Positions 35,764-48,159 are shown, counted from the stretch's first letter. The stretch: 64,000 bases of DNA from Bisporella sp. PMI_857 (GCA_021307315.1 JAJSPD010000068.1:186001-250000), one strand, 5' to 3'. Numbers and translations: made by a program. The notes: generated from the letters alone by a model not told the origin.

Positions 35764-37573
35764 ATGGCCTCGTCTCCGCTGCTGTCACTTGGTTCATGGC
35801 TGGATAGTAGCTCCATCACGAGGCCAGCTCTTCAGTCATTGCCCTACTACATTACGGTATTCCTCATCGTTATCGTAGCATTCACATTAACAGGCTCTAA
35901 CGAGAGTAACATCCCGCTCGTCAACCCTCCGAAATGGCTTCAGCTCCGGATCACCAAACAACTATATTTCATAAAGAATGGCATGGAAATTCTTTCCAAA
36001 AGTAGAGAAACTTACAAGGGGAAGCCCTTCAGGGTACTCACTGGATTGGGTGAGATTATTGTCCTTCCGCCTCGATTTGCCCATATCATTCGCAACAACA
36101 GTTCATTAAGTTTCGGTTCTGCCATCGCGAAGGCATGTGAAACTATCTTTGTGTGTCCGCTTACCACAGGCTGAGTGTGCACAGGATTTTCAAGCTCATA
36201 TTCCCGGTTTTGAGCCTTTCGGAATGATCGACGACGATAAGAAACTTATACAACTGGTCGTGAGGAGGCAGTTGACTAAGTACCTCAGTAAGCCGACATT
36301 TTCAATTTGCTAAGCTATAGTTTGAGCTGTATAACTAACTGACATCACTAAGACACAGTTACAGAACCACTCTCACATGAGGCCACATTCGCCACTGAGA
36401 CCATTTTTGGTTCCTCTTCTGGTAAATACTTCAGCGCACGGAGTATTCATTAGAACAACTGCGTACTAACTACGAGGCAGAGTGGCAGGAAGTTGCCATT
36501 AAGGGGTCTATTCTCAAGCTAATCGCCCGCCTATCCTCTCGTGTCTTTTTGGGAGATGAAATTTGCCGGAATGAGGACTGGCTGGAGATTACCAAAGAGT
36601 ATGCCGTTCACAGTTTTATAGCTGCTGCCAAACTGAACATTGTCCCTGGCCCTTTAAAAGCCATCATTCATTGGTTTTCCCCCGACTGCAAGCTTGTCCG
36701 CAGCGAGCTTAAGCAGGCACGCAAAATCATCGCACCGGTGATTGAAAAGCGTCGTGCACTCAAAGCTCAGGCTCGAGCCGAGGGCAAGCCTGTGCCAGCG
36801 TTCAATGACGCTATCGACTGGGCTGAAAAAGAGAGCAATGGCCACCCTTATGATGCGGCGGTTTTTCAGCTGCTTTTGTCATTTGCTGCAATACATAATA
36901 CGACCGACCTGCTATCCCAGACTCTGATACTATTAGCTAATGAGCCGGAGCTATTGGAGCCCTTGCGCAAGGAAATGATAGAAATTCTTCAGGTCGAAGG
37001 TTGGAGCAAGATTGCGCTGTACAACATGAAGTTACTCGACAGCACCCTAAAGGAGGCACAGCGGATAAAACCCAATGTAATGCGTAAGTCAACGTTCTGG
37101 TGCAATAAATGTATGCTGACAGTCGTATCGTAGTTCCAATGCGCCGATTTGCGGTTAGGGATGTTGTCCTACCTGATGGTATTACTATCCGCAAAGGTGA
37201 ACGGACCTCTATCGATGGGTACAACATGATCAACCCCGACCTGTATGAGAACCCTGAAAAGTTTGATATATACCGCTTTCTGCGCATGCGTGGAGAGCCC
37301 GGTAATGAGATTAAGGCGCAGTTTGTCTCCACGAGCCCGGAACACTTATCATTTGGTCACGGCCACCATGCTTGCCCTGGTCGTTTCTTCGCCTCAAATG
37401 AGGTAAAGGTCGCGCTATGCCATCTCCTTTTGAAGTATGACTGGAAGCTGGCGCCTGGAAGTACTGTAAACCCAGTTATCATGGGGGCTGAAAAAAGCGT
37501 TAACCCGGAGACAAAGGTATTATACAGGCGGCGGAGAGAAGAGATCAATTTTGATTCCTTGGGAGTTGCTTAG
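35764..37573 (+). CDS. Cytochrome P450 monooxygenase
   Basis: Five exons, 35764-36132, 36185-36287, 36359-36421, 36481-37083 and 37134-37573, give 525 residues, normal for fungal microsomal P450s. Intron 1 (52 nt) starts GCATGT, a GC-AG intron, and is the only splice I found that keeps the frame and yields DFQAHIPGFEPF. The other introns are GTAAGC, GTAAAT and GTAAGT types. An N-terminal membrane anchor (about residues 25-42) is followed by the Pro-rich IPLVNPP. The I-helix region is FAAIHNTTDLL, the K-helix ExxR is EAQR, and the heme loop is FGHGHHACPGRFFA with Cys460 as iron ligand. It resembles secondary-metabolism P450s of the ent-kaurene oxidase/LovA type in overall sequence; the substrate is unknown. 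No synthase gene lies nearby. Confidence 0.92.
36133..36184 (+). other. GC-AG intron of the P450 gene
   Basis: AAG|GCATGT...GTGCACAG|GAT. The donor is the rare GC class; a CTGAG near the end could serve as branch site. Confidence 0.6.
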
Positions 37574-38105
37574 GTATGTGGCTGTGGCACTGGAAACGCT
37601 AAATGGGGTTATTTAAGAGGGTTCTACTACCTTAGCCTTTTTAATGTAAGCCGCCAATCCGAATGTTGAAAACAGCCTGTACTTGTCGGAGGAACTAATA
37701 GTACCTATTGGACTGTATGACAAGACAAACACAAAGGGCAATGCGCCTGAATTCATATACGAAAAGAGCCTCAAAGGCTTCGAAAGCTAAGCACTAAACC
37801 TTAAGAAACCAAAAGTTCGATTATTTCCAGAATTTACTTTACTTTTCTACATGTATTTGCAGAGATAATCCTGACCTCCCTTTTCTTATTTATGGATTCT
37901 ATATGAAAATAAAGCCATTTTTTGTTAGTTACGGCACGGTTAGTCACCTATTTGCATCATATTAACAAGGTCGCAATAATCGTAAACCTTCTTCTTTAGG
38001 CATTCTTTGAGGTATATAAGATAAACATTTCCCATGTAGAAGCACAATACAACTCCACCTCAACTTTTCGTGCCCCTTTTCTGCAACATCTGTCGCTAAT
38101 GCCCA
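37574..38105. other. Intergenic between convergent P450 and Aurora genes
   Basis: AT-rich 3' flanking DNA with no gene seen. Confidence 0.4.
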
Positions 38106-39475
38106 TTACACGTCTTCAACCAGTGTTTTACTAGCAGATGATTTTGAATCCCTTGACCAGGCCCGCTCTCCCTTCACACAATGCTTGATGATCCATGGGT
38201 GCTTTTGAACCTGCTCCAGTGGCATCCGCTTTTCTGGATCAACAACTAGGAGCTTTCCCAAAAGGTTAGGTTTAATCGTTAACCAGATAGAAAATTGACT
38301 TACCCCTTTAATCAAATCCTTGGCTTCCGGTGACACGAAATTTGGTACGGTCATGTCGCCGCGAGCAATTCTCTTGTACGTCGCAACTTGTGTGTCCTCA
38401 AATGGCGCTTGCCCAACCAGAAACTCATACATCAAGACCCCTAGACTCCACAAGTCAATCTTGTTATTATAAGAAGTATAGTTGACTATTTCTGGCGGCA
38501 AGTAGTCCAAAGTTCCGCATTGGGTTTTTCGTCGGTCGCTTGGCGCATGAACGCTCCATCCGAAGTCTGCAATTTTAAGCTCTCCGTGAATACCCACAAG
38601 AATGTTTTCTGGTTTGATATCTCGATGGATAACATGCTTCTTATGCAAGAAGTGTAGCGCCGCAGCCATCTGGGCGATATAATGCGCAGCCTTCCATTCT
38701 GGAAATCGAGTTTCACGCTGCAAATGCTTGTAAAGTTCTCCTCTTACAGCATACTCCAGAATCAAGAATATTCTTCTGCTGTCGTGGAAATGCCCATAGA
38801 GTTGAATAATATTGGGATGTCGTAAATGGCTTTGAATTTCAATCTCCCGTTGAACTACAGACGGAGTCTGAGTCAGCATAGTGTTCTCTTCAGAAAGGAA
38901 ATGGGCATGCAAATCCACAATAGGACCGAAAATGGTGTCCTTCGCTCGGAGCACACTTACCTTGCTTCTCGCCACGACAATGCACTATTTCGTTCTTATG
39001 CAGAACTTTGAGCGCACAAATAAACCCGCTCTTGCGTTCCCTCGCCAAGTAGACACGTCCGAATTTTCCTTTCCCCAATGGCCGACCGATTTCGAACATA
39101 CCAAGATGGAATAGTTTCGGGGGAGCAGGTTGTTCATTTATTGAGGCTTGCTTCTTTTCGATCTTATCTGATTCTTCCGATCCTTCCGATGAACCAGAAG
39201 CAGGCTTTTGTAGTATGATCCCAGTTGGCATAGTCCAACTCGGCCTACGTAAAACTTGCGACGACGCTAATGCCATCTTGAGAAGGCTGGAGTTTTGCGA
39301 TAAGTTTGTGCTCGAAGATGTCCCTGTCACAGACTGTTTATATTAGAGTGAGTTTCTGATAGGGAGTCAATGTATGAACTTTGGGAATGGGATATGTTTT
39401 TTTCTCATCACCAGGATCATTCTCATCACCAATAGAGATGCGCTTGAAGCGTATTTCGAGGGCGCTGGTCGCCAT
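38106..39475 (-). CDS. ark1: Aurora protein kinase (Ipl1/Ark1)
   Basis: Four minus-strand exons, 39475-39380, 39333-38961, 38854-38304 and 38252-38106, join to 388 residues, the normal size of fungal Aurora kinases. The enzyme phosphorylates kinetochore and chromosomal passenger substrates in mitosis. Residues 1-110 are the Ser-rich tail. The kinase domain shows GKGKFG (119-124), the ATP-anchoring Lys141 in [22 protein letters not shown], and the Aurora activation segment [15 protein letters not shown] with its phosphorylatable Thr. The C-terminus follows [20 protein letters not shown]. The short first exon ([10 protein letters not shown]...) was found by splicing GTTCAT...AACAG in phase 0 and matches the usual N-terminus. 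Single-copy essential gene in relatives. Confidence 0.93.
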
Positions 39476-42400
39476 TCCGAAGGTCGAAGGGTGTTGAAAA
39501 AAATGATTATTGAATGTTCAAGTTGATCCTCTTTATTATGTTGATCAAGGAGGAGTGATGTGAGAGTCAGAAATCTTCAAGGCCTATCGAACTCGTGGCA
39601 CTGAGTGTTTTTGCGAAAGGGCGAAAAGCGTGAATGATATTGCTGGGTCGACCACGTTACCAAATAAAGTAACTTGGGGCCACAGATTCATGGACTTTGA
39701 GGTCCGTGCTACAAGCTACCTGTTGGTTTTCAAGTAATTTGATTGCCTTGCAATTGTTGGCTAACTGTACCCGGCGAAATAAGCGAGTGAGCACGATACC
39801 AGGGAACTTTGAATTCCAATTGACGAATTGTTGCCTGTGACTGACGATATCTACATGTAGACTTTTCTCCTTGAAGAAGCGATGTCAGCTGAAAAACACT
39901 ACGACATGTAGGGCGGCGTCCAATAACTGTCTCAGAGGAACATGAAGGCTGTCAAAAGTCTCAAAGCGCTTGGAGCGGCGGTCCTGTTTTAGCCTTCAAG
40001 AAACAACTGAAATACATATTCGATTAGTATTAAACCCAGAGACTTATTCTGAAAATAAGGTCATTATCTGCTCTCGCTTTAAATTATAATACCAACTAGC
40101 CCCTTGATATGCCTGGGGCAAAATTATATACAAGGCTCGTACGTCCATGAACTAACAGCATTTGTCCATAACTCTCAATTTTTACCGAGGCGCTTGATAA
40201 TAGCCTCTGCCGTGTGTATCAGCCGTGTCCGTCAACCGTGAATATCTTTCGATTTTCCACAAAAGCAGACAAGTCGTCAATACTATAGTCGCTGATGAAA
40301 GACTGCAATGGCGATGTGGAATCTGATACCTCCCACAATTCACGAAGCAGGGCTGCCCCAGCTTCCATATTGCTCTGACCTACTGCAAGCACTGTCTATC
40401 GTTAGGTGAACCTGGACTGCAGGAGATAACGAGAAGGTAGTTCATCAATGGCAATGACTCTTTCAGCGTAGAACGAAGAGTCGCAAAGCTTCAAGCCCTC
40501 TCTTTGTGTTTGCCTGTATCGTAATTCCACAGCCGTCCGTTTGGCAGCAGCAAAAATAATCCTGTATGGGATGGGCAACTATCTGGCGTCTCCAGTGAGT
40601 CGTATTGTCTGCCAAGCTGCAAAAATATTGTCCCAATGATCCAAGGTGTTCCCTCATTTTGTAGCGAGCATTGCCTACCCATCAGTACGCCTTAGAGACA
40701 AAGTGTCTTTTGTAAGACTTAAATTCCAACTGGTATCCCAAAAATTGTTCCTAGAACTCTTCATGGAAGCCAGGGCCTTGCGCGAGCGAAAGAAGTTGAT
40801 TGAAGGAAATATTCCAGTTAAGATAGCCTTCATGTCTGATAGTCGGTGATTATTTTACTGTATTGTCTTGAAAATAGACGTATGCTTTCTATGGATATGC
40901 CGTCTTTTGCTTTTTCTTGCCAAGGATGGCACACCACCCGTGCATGGGAATTACAATGACCGAATCTTAGTGGATAACACCAAAGAAGATCTTGAAAGAT
41001 CTCCAAAGGATGCTCATCTGACCTCTGTTGACGGGAGTTTCGCAATGCTTCTCCCACATAATCGTAACGCCAAGGTTTGCACTTTTGGCCAAATATATGT
41101 GTTCTTGGATGATTCAATGTTAGAAACAGGGCAACTTGTAGATGACGCGTGATACTCTTCGATTTCCATGAATCCGTACTTCCATTTTCCAACCCAGCGC
41201 TATTTATTCATAGCAAGAAGGCTAGATCTAAGCCTTGCCTTCCAGACCTTTCCCTTTAAAAGTTTCCATGATCCGTGGAACCTGCGCCTCAGCTTGGTGC
41301 TTTCCACGTAAAGTTGTATTATTGTCGGAGGGCAAGTAGGCATAATCCCAAAGGCATCAAACTGATTCAAGTGGTCTTAATTTGCAGTCTCCATGGGCTG
41401 TGACAAAGGAATGATTTGGTATTAAAAAGTTGTGGAAGGCAAATCCATCTTGCTACTTCCAAATCTCGGGTCCGTGGTCTAGCTGTGGCCATAGGATAAT
41501 GCTTGTACGCTTGTCTAAGAGAAATCGCTGGTCTTTGAAAAGACTGCCATGAGTGTTGTGAAAGCAAACAAACGCCACGGTCTGCATGACGTTCAGTGCC
41601 TTGCCAAGATGTGACAACAGTGGTTGCTGCGCACTAGCAGACCTTTCCTCTAGGGCAATCTTTCTTAGACTCTTGAGTCCTCTCCTTGTGGAATGTGACA
41701 TATTGTTTTGTTGGAGCATTGCGATATGTGTTGTGTTCTACAAAGAACAAGGAACGTACAGGCTCACAAGGACGTGACAGTAAGGCTCCATCCCTCTCCA
41801 GGCCTCCAATAGCCGTGACCTGCTCAAACTCTCTCGTGTAGTCAATATCTTTTGAAGACGCTTTGTAGGTTCATGTTGCGTATTGCTGCACTCTGGTGAA
41901 ATTCTGGACAGGTGGTCATCGGAATTCATATCTGTAAACTTCGTCAAGAGGAGTGCCTTACGCGGAGAAAGTAAACATTTCTAAGTATGCTCAAAGTTCT
42001 TCTGCAGTTATTGTGGTGGTGTAATCCCAAAGTTGTGTTGTTGAGCTGGGCTCCAAGCTGGACCCCCTTTAGCCACAGCCTGCCGGACTTGTCTTTGCGA
42101 TTACATAAGAGGATTATTTTAGTGGCACGCGGAAGTCGCGATCTTGGATACTTCTGATTAATTTCGAGTTGAAAGATGACAGAGGTCTTGATGCCACCGT
42201 AGAGAACGATGTCACGGTGGGGTTTTGCCGGCTCATGGGTTTTGACGGTTCATCGCAAAGGCAAGACCTCAGCACCGCAGCTCTGGATTATTGCAGAACA
42301 TGTAAAGCTGAGTATGGCGTCCTAGAGAGAAAGTGAGAACGGGTACTTGTGATATTAATGATGAATGGAATTGTGATGATTCCTTAGGGTATAAGGTGGA

Positions 42401-43432
42401 TTGCTGGGGATACTCGCGGCTCACGACTACACTAGTCTATATGCTGCAATGGTTCATGACATCTTTGATTGCTTTCTATCTAGTGATTACGGCATATTTA
42501 GATACATCTTCTACCTCCGATACGTATCTGTGGAGTTTACACGAGATGTATAAGTCTAAGGGGATATTCCAACCGCGGCATACATGCCGTACTGTACTTT
42601 CCTCATCCAGCAGTCCATGCAATATAGCTGATTCTTTCCCAATATAATTAGCGGCATAAATTACGCTAGTGATCTTGTCTTTTCGGAATCTCTTAAATAG
42701 TCTCCTTTCCCCCCTCCTCTCTCTTCCCCCTCCACTATCACCACTATTAATTTTCTCACCCCTTTCATAGAAGATCGCGGCCACGGTCGAGGTCTCCCAC
42801 TCTATTCTTCTTTTGGCAGGTCAAGGCAAAACACCTTGACCGCCATCTTCAATCCGTAAACATTTAGTGAGTTCCTTCATAATTGCGCATGACATCCTTC
42901 GATCTTGTTGATCCCCAGCACAACACACGAACCCGCGCCTCACCAAACTATTCTCCACTACAATTACGAGGAGATCCAGCTAACTTGTCTTCATTTGTAG
43001 AGCAGAGTAAAGCGGTTTCACCAATCAATCTTACGGGCAAGTCAATTTCCCTCTCTGATCATGACACCCAACCTTTCAACATCTTCATCCTACCCCGCAC
43101 ATCTCATATTCGGTCGCACATGCTCAGCCTTTTCGTGAAGCTCTTAGCTGTCGTTTTTGGCTTTACCACTATTCATTCATTCACACTATGTATCTGGATG
43201 GTGTCTGCTAGCTTCATCCGTTGAGCCACAGCTCGCCGGAATTATTTTGTCCAGGTCCACTTCAACCTTCGACACCTTCTTCTTCATAGAATCCTACCGC
43301 AATACACCGTTCTTGGGTTTTATTTTGGTCTCACCATTGATCTATACCCGGCCTTCTGAGAACACAAGATCTTGGAACATCTTGCTGATAGCGAGGTCAG
43401 ATTACAAACTTTCAGCAAGTAAATCAGCCGCC
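39476..43432. other. 4-kb region without an assignable gene; coding-like patches on the minus strand
   Basis: The left end is the Aurora promoter and the right end (from about 42,650, C/T-rich) the leader of the DEAD-box gene. Between about 40,240 and 42,330 the minus strand has several patches that read like protein (for example VGQSNMEAGAALLRELWEV near 40,386-40,330 and the 88-codon frame 41453-41719), but frames change and I recognise no family. It may be a multi-exon orphan gene or a decayed one. Confidence 0.35.
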
Positions 43433-45813
43433 ATGTCCGATTGGGACTCAGCTGCTAAGGATTTGGCCTTGGCATTGCCTGAAGCCTCTTCTACTGGAGC
43501 ACCGCCTGTAGCTGCATCCCCGGCTTCTGGACAGGAAGTTCAAAACACTGGCGCATGGGGCGAAAAGGTCGCATACGACTATGACAGATTCAACTTAACT
43601 ACTAAGGAGGCTACGGATAGAGATGTTGCAAATGGCATTGAGTCTGGTGATTGGGCATCCAACGCTCCAATCTATGAGTTCAACGATGAGTACGGTGACG
43701 TTGGTCCTGAATTCGCGGATCTCGAGGAGCAATTGTTTGGTGGTGTGCAGCAACAAAAAGGCATTAACTATAGCAAGTAAGTTGTACAGTGTAAAAATCA
43801 ATAGTCGAAATTGACGCTCGTCACAGGATTGCGAGCATCGAGGTTACTCAAGAGGGAACTGTTCGTATTCAACCCAGTTTCAAGTTCAGCGATGCTGGCC
43901 TCCATCCCGTGATGGCTAAAAACGTCAAACTTGCAGGTTACGATGTTCCAACTCCAATCCAAGCATACGTTCTCCCTGCTATATTCAAGGGCTATGACGT
44001 TATTGCTTCTGCTCAGACTGGTTCAGGCAAGACTGCGGCTTTCTTGATCCCTATTATCTCCAAATTGATGGGCAAGGCCAAGAAGCTTGCAGCCTGGCGT
44101 CCCAACCCTGCAACTTTTCAACTAGGAATCACACCACCAGTTCGTGCGGAGCCATTGGTTCTAATCGTTTGTCCAAGCCGCGAGCTTGCAACCCAAATCT
44201 TCAACGAAGCCCGCAAGTTCTGCTACCGTTCCATGTTGCGCCCAGTTGTGGTTTATGGCGGTGGTCCACTTGGAGAGCAGGTGCGTCATGCTTTTTAGCC
44301 TCTAACTCGTGATCGCGTATATACTAATACCTAATTCTGTAGATTCAATTGCTGGCCAAGGGCTGTGACATTTTGATTGGTACTCCTGGTCGTCTTGTTG
44401 ATTTAATCAGTCGACCTCACATCCTCACCCTGAGTCGTCTCAAATTTATGGTTATTGATGAGGCCGATGAGATGCTGCAGTCTGATTGGGAGCAAGAGCT
44501 CAAGATTATTATGTCCGGTGGTGGTATGTTTGAATGTCAAACATATTTGTCTCAAACTAGCATACTTACATCATACAGATCAGGAGGAGGGCAACATTAA
44601 GTACCTTATGTTCTCTGCTACATTCCCAAAGGTTGCCCGTGAGTTGGCTACGCAGCATCTTGCTCATGATCATGTTCGCATTCGTGTTGGTCGTGCTGGC
44701 AGTAGTCATGTGAACATTAAGCAAGATGTCGTCTTCGTCCGCTCAGAAATGAAGCGCACGGCCATTCGCGATTTGTTGATCAACATGCCGCCTACTCGGA
44801 CCATGATCTTCGTTAACTCTAAGCGCACTGCTGACGAGTAAGTTTGCTGGTGCTTCCCTAAAGCTTTACTAACTTAGTCTCAGGCTTGACGATTATCTGT
44901 TCAACCTTGGTTTTCCATGCGCTTCAATTCACTCCGATCGCACTCAACGTGAGCGAGAGGATACCATTCGTGCTTTCCGAAAGGGCGCGAAGGGAGCTGG
45001 AATCTTGATTTGCACTGGCGTCTCGGCCCGTGGTCTTGATGTTCCCAAGGTCATGCATGTTATCAACTACGACTTGCCCTCCACTCAATTTGGTGGCATT
45101 GAGGAGTACACTCATCGCATTGGTATGTGTCATTCTGTCATTCTGTCATTCAGTATCTAAAGTTCTGACAATTTTCAGGTCGTACGGGCCGGATTGGTAA
45201 CATGGGTCTTGCAACATCCTTTTACAATGACCGCGACGAGGATCTTGCTCCATCTCTTGTGAAGACGCTTCTTGAGACCGGCCAAGTTATCCCAGACTTC
45301 CTTGCCGATCATATTCCCGATGGCTTCACAGCTGATGGCACGGGCGACATCACAACTCTCAAGTTTGATGCTGATTCTGATGGTATGTTGACGACTCAAT
45401 TTTATGGCCCTGTACTGAGCTAACAACGAATAGATGAAGCTGGGGATGTTACGGAGTCCGGAGGTGGATGGGAAGCTGATACTGCAACTTCGGGATGGGG
45501 TACATCTGATCCAACTGCTCCTGCTCCAGCTACATCTGGCTGGGGTCCCTCGGAGCCTCTTACAACTCCACTTGCTCCAGGTTTTGGTGACCCTGGCCCT
45601 ATTACTGTACCAAGTACTGCAACAGCTCCCACCGCCTCTAATTGGGGTGCTGCGGCCGCTTCTGTTAGCCAAACTACCGTTGCTTCGGGATGGGGTTCAT
45701 CTGCGCATACTGCTGCTCCCACCAACAATGGTTGGGATGCTCCGGATCCAGCTCCTGCATCAAAGAATCCAAGCAACAGCGGCTGGGGTGGTGGTGGTGG
45801 TGCTGCGTGGTAA
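43433..45813 (+). CDS. DEAD-box RNA helicase, DED1/DDX3-like, with GW-repeat tail
   Basis: Seven exons, 43433-43776, 43827-44280, 44343-44523, 44579-44837, 44884-45122, 45179-45382 and 45434-45813, give 686 residues in frame. RNA-dependent ATPase, probably acting in translation initiation or mRNP remodelling. Motifs: Q motif GYDVPTPIQ (Gln160), Walker A AQTGSGKT (177-184), PSRELA, TPGR, DEAD (305-308), SAT, then in domain 2 ICTGVSARGLDVP and HRIGRTGRIG. The region up to residue 60 is not RGG-rich. The last ~125 residues carry eight tryptophans mostly as SGWG/SNWG/NGWD in a low-complexity Ser/Thr/Pro/Ala context. This differs from classical Ded1, whose tail is Gly/Arg-rich, so it is probably a paralogue. 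Start chosen at MSDWDSAAKD, the conserved opening; the frame is open upstream. Confidence 0.9.
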
Positions 45814-46684
45814 ATCACTAGTGGCGGCGGTGTATTGCACTGACTCAATCGTCGGGATCTCTGATATCTGGCTAATTGTTGCGGCGCTTCTCGTTAGGTT
45901 CTTCTTTGCATCTGGGTGAACATGGAGGTGTTCCCAATGAAATGCTTTGCAGGAAGCAAGGGTTTCATTTATGATGCTGAAGGATCTAGTCCTTTATAGG
46001 CAAATCGTACCTGTGTAGAAAAACATCCGCTCTCTTGTGTGATATTGTGATATTGTGATGATTTTATCAAGTATATGGGATACTGTTGGTACTGCTCCAG
46101 TATTCTTCTGTACCCCATTACGGAGCATTCTCTTCAATTATATTTACCTTTCGACCTGCCCACACATGAAAATAATCAACAATGCCCCAATTCTTGAAAA
46201 TTTTACCAAGTGGGCAAGTGTGCTGGCTATGGACGACCTTCTGGTAAGTGCCTAAGTCAAGAATCCATTTCCTACATCTGTTCCACGCTGTATCATCGAA
46301 CCACGTAACATCACTTTGGTCACTTCTATTCACAATCCTTGTATTTCGTAATGTTATTAATGGATAGGTGTTGGAATTCAATATCTGGTCAGAATCTTTA
46401 CAGGGTCCTCAAGGCGGGCGGGAAGCGAGAAAATCCTGGCTAGACTTCAGGCGCCTTTCTACCTTACCTAGTAGAGACTTCAATCACTATGCTTGTGAAG
46501 CCTTGCATTTATAAGGCTTCTTTGGAGGGTGACATTGTATGGATTAAAGAAAGACAGCTCATGGGCTTCACCCACTTCGGTAGTAAGTCAGCCGCTGAAC
46601 CCGTAGTCTTGTATCGTAATCGATCTTTAATTTAAAAAGAAGTCAATTTACTTACTTAAGACCGAGCCTAAGTATTGTCTCACT
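45814..46684. other. 3' flank of the helicase gene, no further gene
   Basis: No coding pattern beyond short frames. AT content rises toward the MITE at 46694. Confidence 0.4.
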
Positions 46685-46693
46685 ATTAATTAA
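46685..46693 (+). repeat. 9-bp target-site duplication, left
   Basis: ATTAATTAA, identical to 47427-47435. Confidence 0.85.
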
Positions 46694-47426
46694 CGGCAAA
46701 TATCTCATATACCACAATAAAGTGGTCATATATCTGATATACCATACTTTTTTTTGACGAATATCTCAAATACCATCTTTTGTTTCTTGGCGCAAATGTA
46801 TAGTATTTGAAATATTTATTGACTAAATGATAGTATATAAGAAACACTTATATATCTCATATACCATTATTTTGTCGCGACACGCTACAGCAATACAACA
46901 CACGCAGCAGCGAACGTTATAGCAATAGTATTACTATAAAGTGTATTACTGCAGTATGTATTTTATTGCTACAATATGTATTATGTAGCTATAACATATA
47001 TTGTATTGCTATAGCGTATGTTACGACACTTTGTAGCAAAACACGCTGTAGCAACACGCTGTAGCGACACATGCTGTAGCGACACACGCTGTAACGACAC
47101 ATGCTGTAGCGACACACGCTGTAGTAATGCAACACACGCTGTAGCAATACAATATATACTATACAATACAAACTATATTAATACTATTGTTATAGCGTGT
47201 GTAGTATTACTACAGTGTATGTTGTTACAGCGTGTGTCGCTGTAGTGCAAGTCGTTCCAGCGTGTATTACAGGCTTTACAGTAAGTGTTGACGAATATCT
47301 GATATACCACACATTTGTTGACATATATCTCATATACCATAAAAGTGGTATATGAGATATTCGTCAAAAAAAGTATGGTATATCAGATATATGGCCACTT
47401 TTTTGTGGTATATGAGATATTTACCG
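46694..47426. mobile_element. 733-bp non-autonomous Mutator-like (MULE) MITE
   Basis: Left (46694-46776) and right (47345-47426) ends are inverted repeats of about 82 bases with only about six differences, starting CGG(C/T)AAATATCTCATATACC. Both are flanked by the same 9-base sequence ATTAATTAA (46685-46693 and 47427-47435). Long terminal inverted repeats with a 9-bp duplication indicate the Mutator superfamily. The interior has no coding frame above 75 codons but has a minisatellite of 17-base units and further TATCTCATATACCA motifs. Confidence 0.85.
47041..47150 (+). repeat. Minisatellite inside the MULE MITE
   Basis: Six to seven copies of a unit near ACACGCTGTAGCGACAC with small variations. 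The same unit occurs inverted at about 47230-47260, so the interior can fold back on itself. Confidence 0.8.
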
Positions 47427-47435
47427 ATTAATTAA
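47427..47435 (+). repeat. 9-bp target-site duplication, right
   Basis: ATTAATTAA, identical to 46685-46693. Confidence 0.85.
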
Positions 47436-48159
47436 ACATTAACGAGCATTTAATAAAGTGGAAAAGTAATTACCCTTCCCTTTCATCTTTCAATTAATTG
47501 TAGGGTCTGGCCTACTTCCCTGAGATCTTGGCAGCTTGTCGAGTATAATGCTAGAAGGGAAGGGAGCGCCGCGGTATTGGGAGGTGGAATAATCTTTACT
47601 TTATCCATTGATTTATAGGCAGCGTTTGAGAGCTACGGTTGGTTTCAAGATTCAAGCCCCATATCAGGCGGACTAACACCGGAGCTGGGTATCACTGTGT
47701 GTAAAATAGACCATGAACGCCGCCAACGCGAGGGAGAGAGAGCGGCAATCGACAAAGGCCGGGTACCCTAGCAGACCCGCGATCATCAGGCTGTTAGCAC
47801 CTGCTAATCCCAATGGCGTTTAAAAGGAGTATGACCTCCAGCGGTGTATGTATCCTTGATATCAATGGTTTGTTATTTTTCTTTTGCTTTATACGCCTAA
47901 ATAAAGCCACAGCCAGTATGTGTGGAGTCGGCACTCCGCTCCGAGACCCTACTTACCATTTCATCATAGCCGGTAGCAACGTCTCTGAGAATGCGGTCAA
48001 AGTTGAATGTCCCACTCAGGACTGGAACTGGTAACGGATATTTAAGCGCAGACTATGCTATCCCTTCTGCTTGCCGCGAAACACACCGTGAAAACTGATA
48101 TCGTATTTTCACGAATGTCTGCCTTGATACGGCCATATCCGTGAGTAAAGAACTTTCTG
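47436..48159. other. Spacer beyond the MULE MITE, no supported gene
   Basis: A 73-codon frame (47813-48034) has no motif. The right end grades into the 3' part of the APH-like pseudogene. Confidence 0.35.

Noticed and set aside
42883..43224. 113-codon frame before the DEAD-box gene
   Set aside because: Leader-like C/T-rich DNA without motifs; the conserved helicase start is at 43433.
47041..47150. CRISPR-like array of 17-base units
   Set aside because: Units are contiguous without unique spacers and the organism is a eukaryote; it is a minisatellite inside a MITE.
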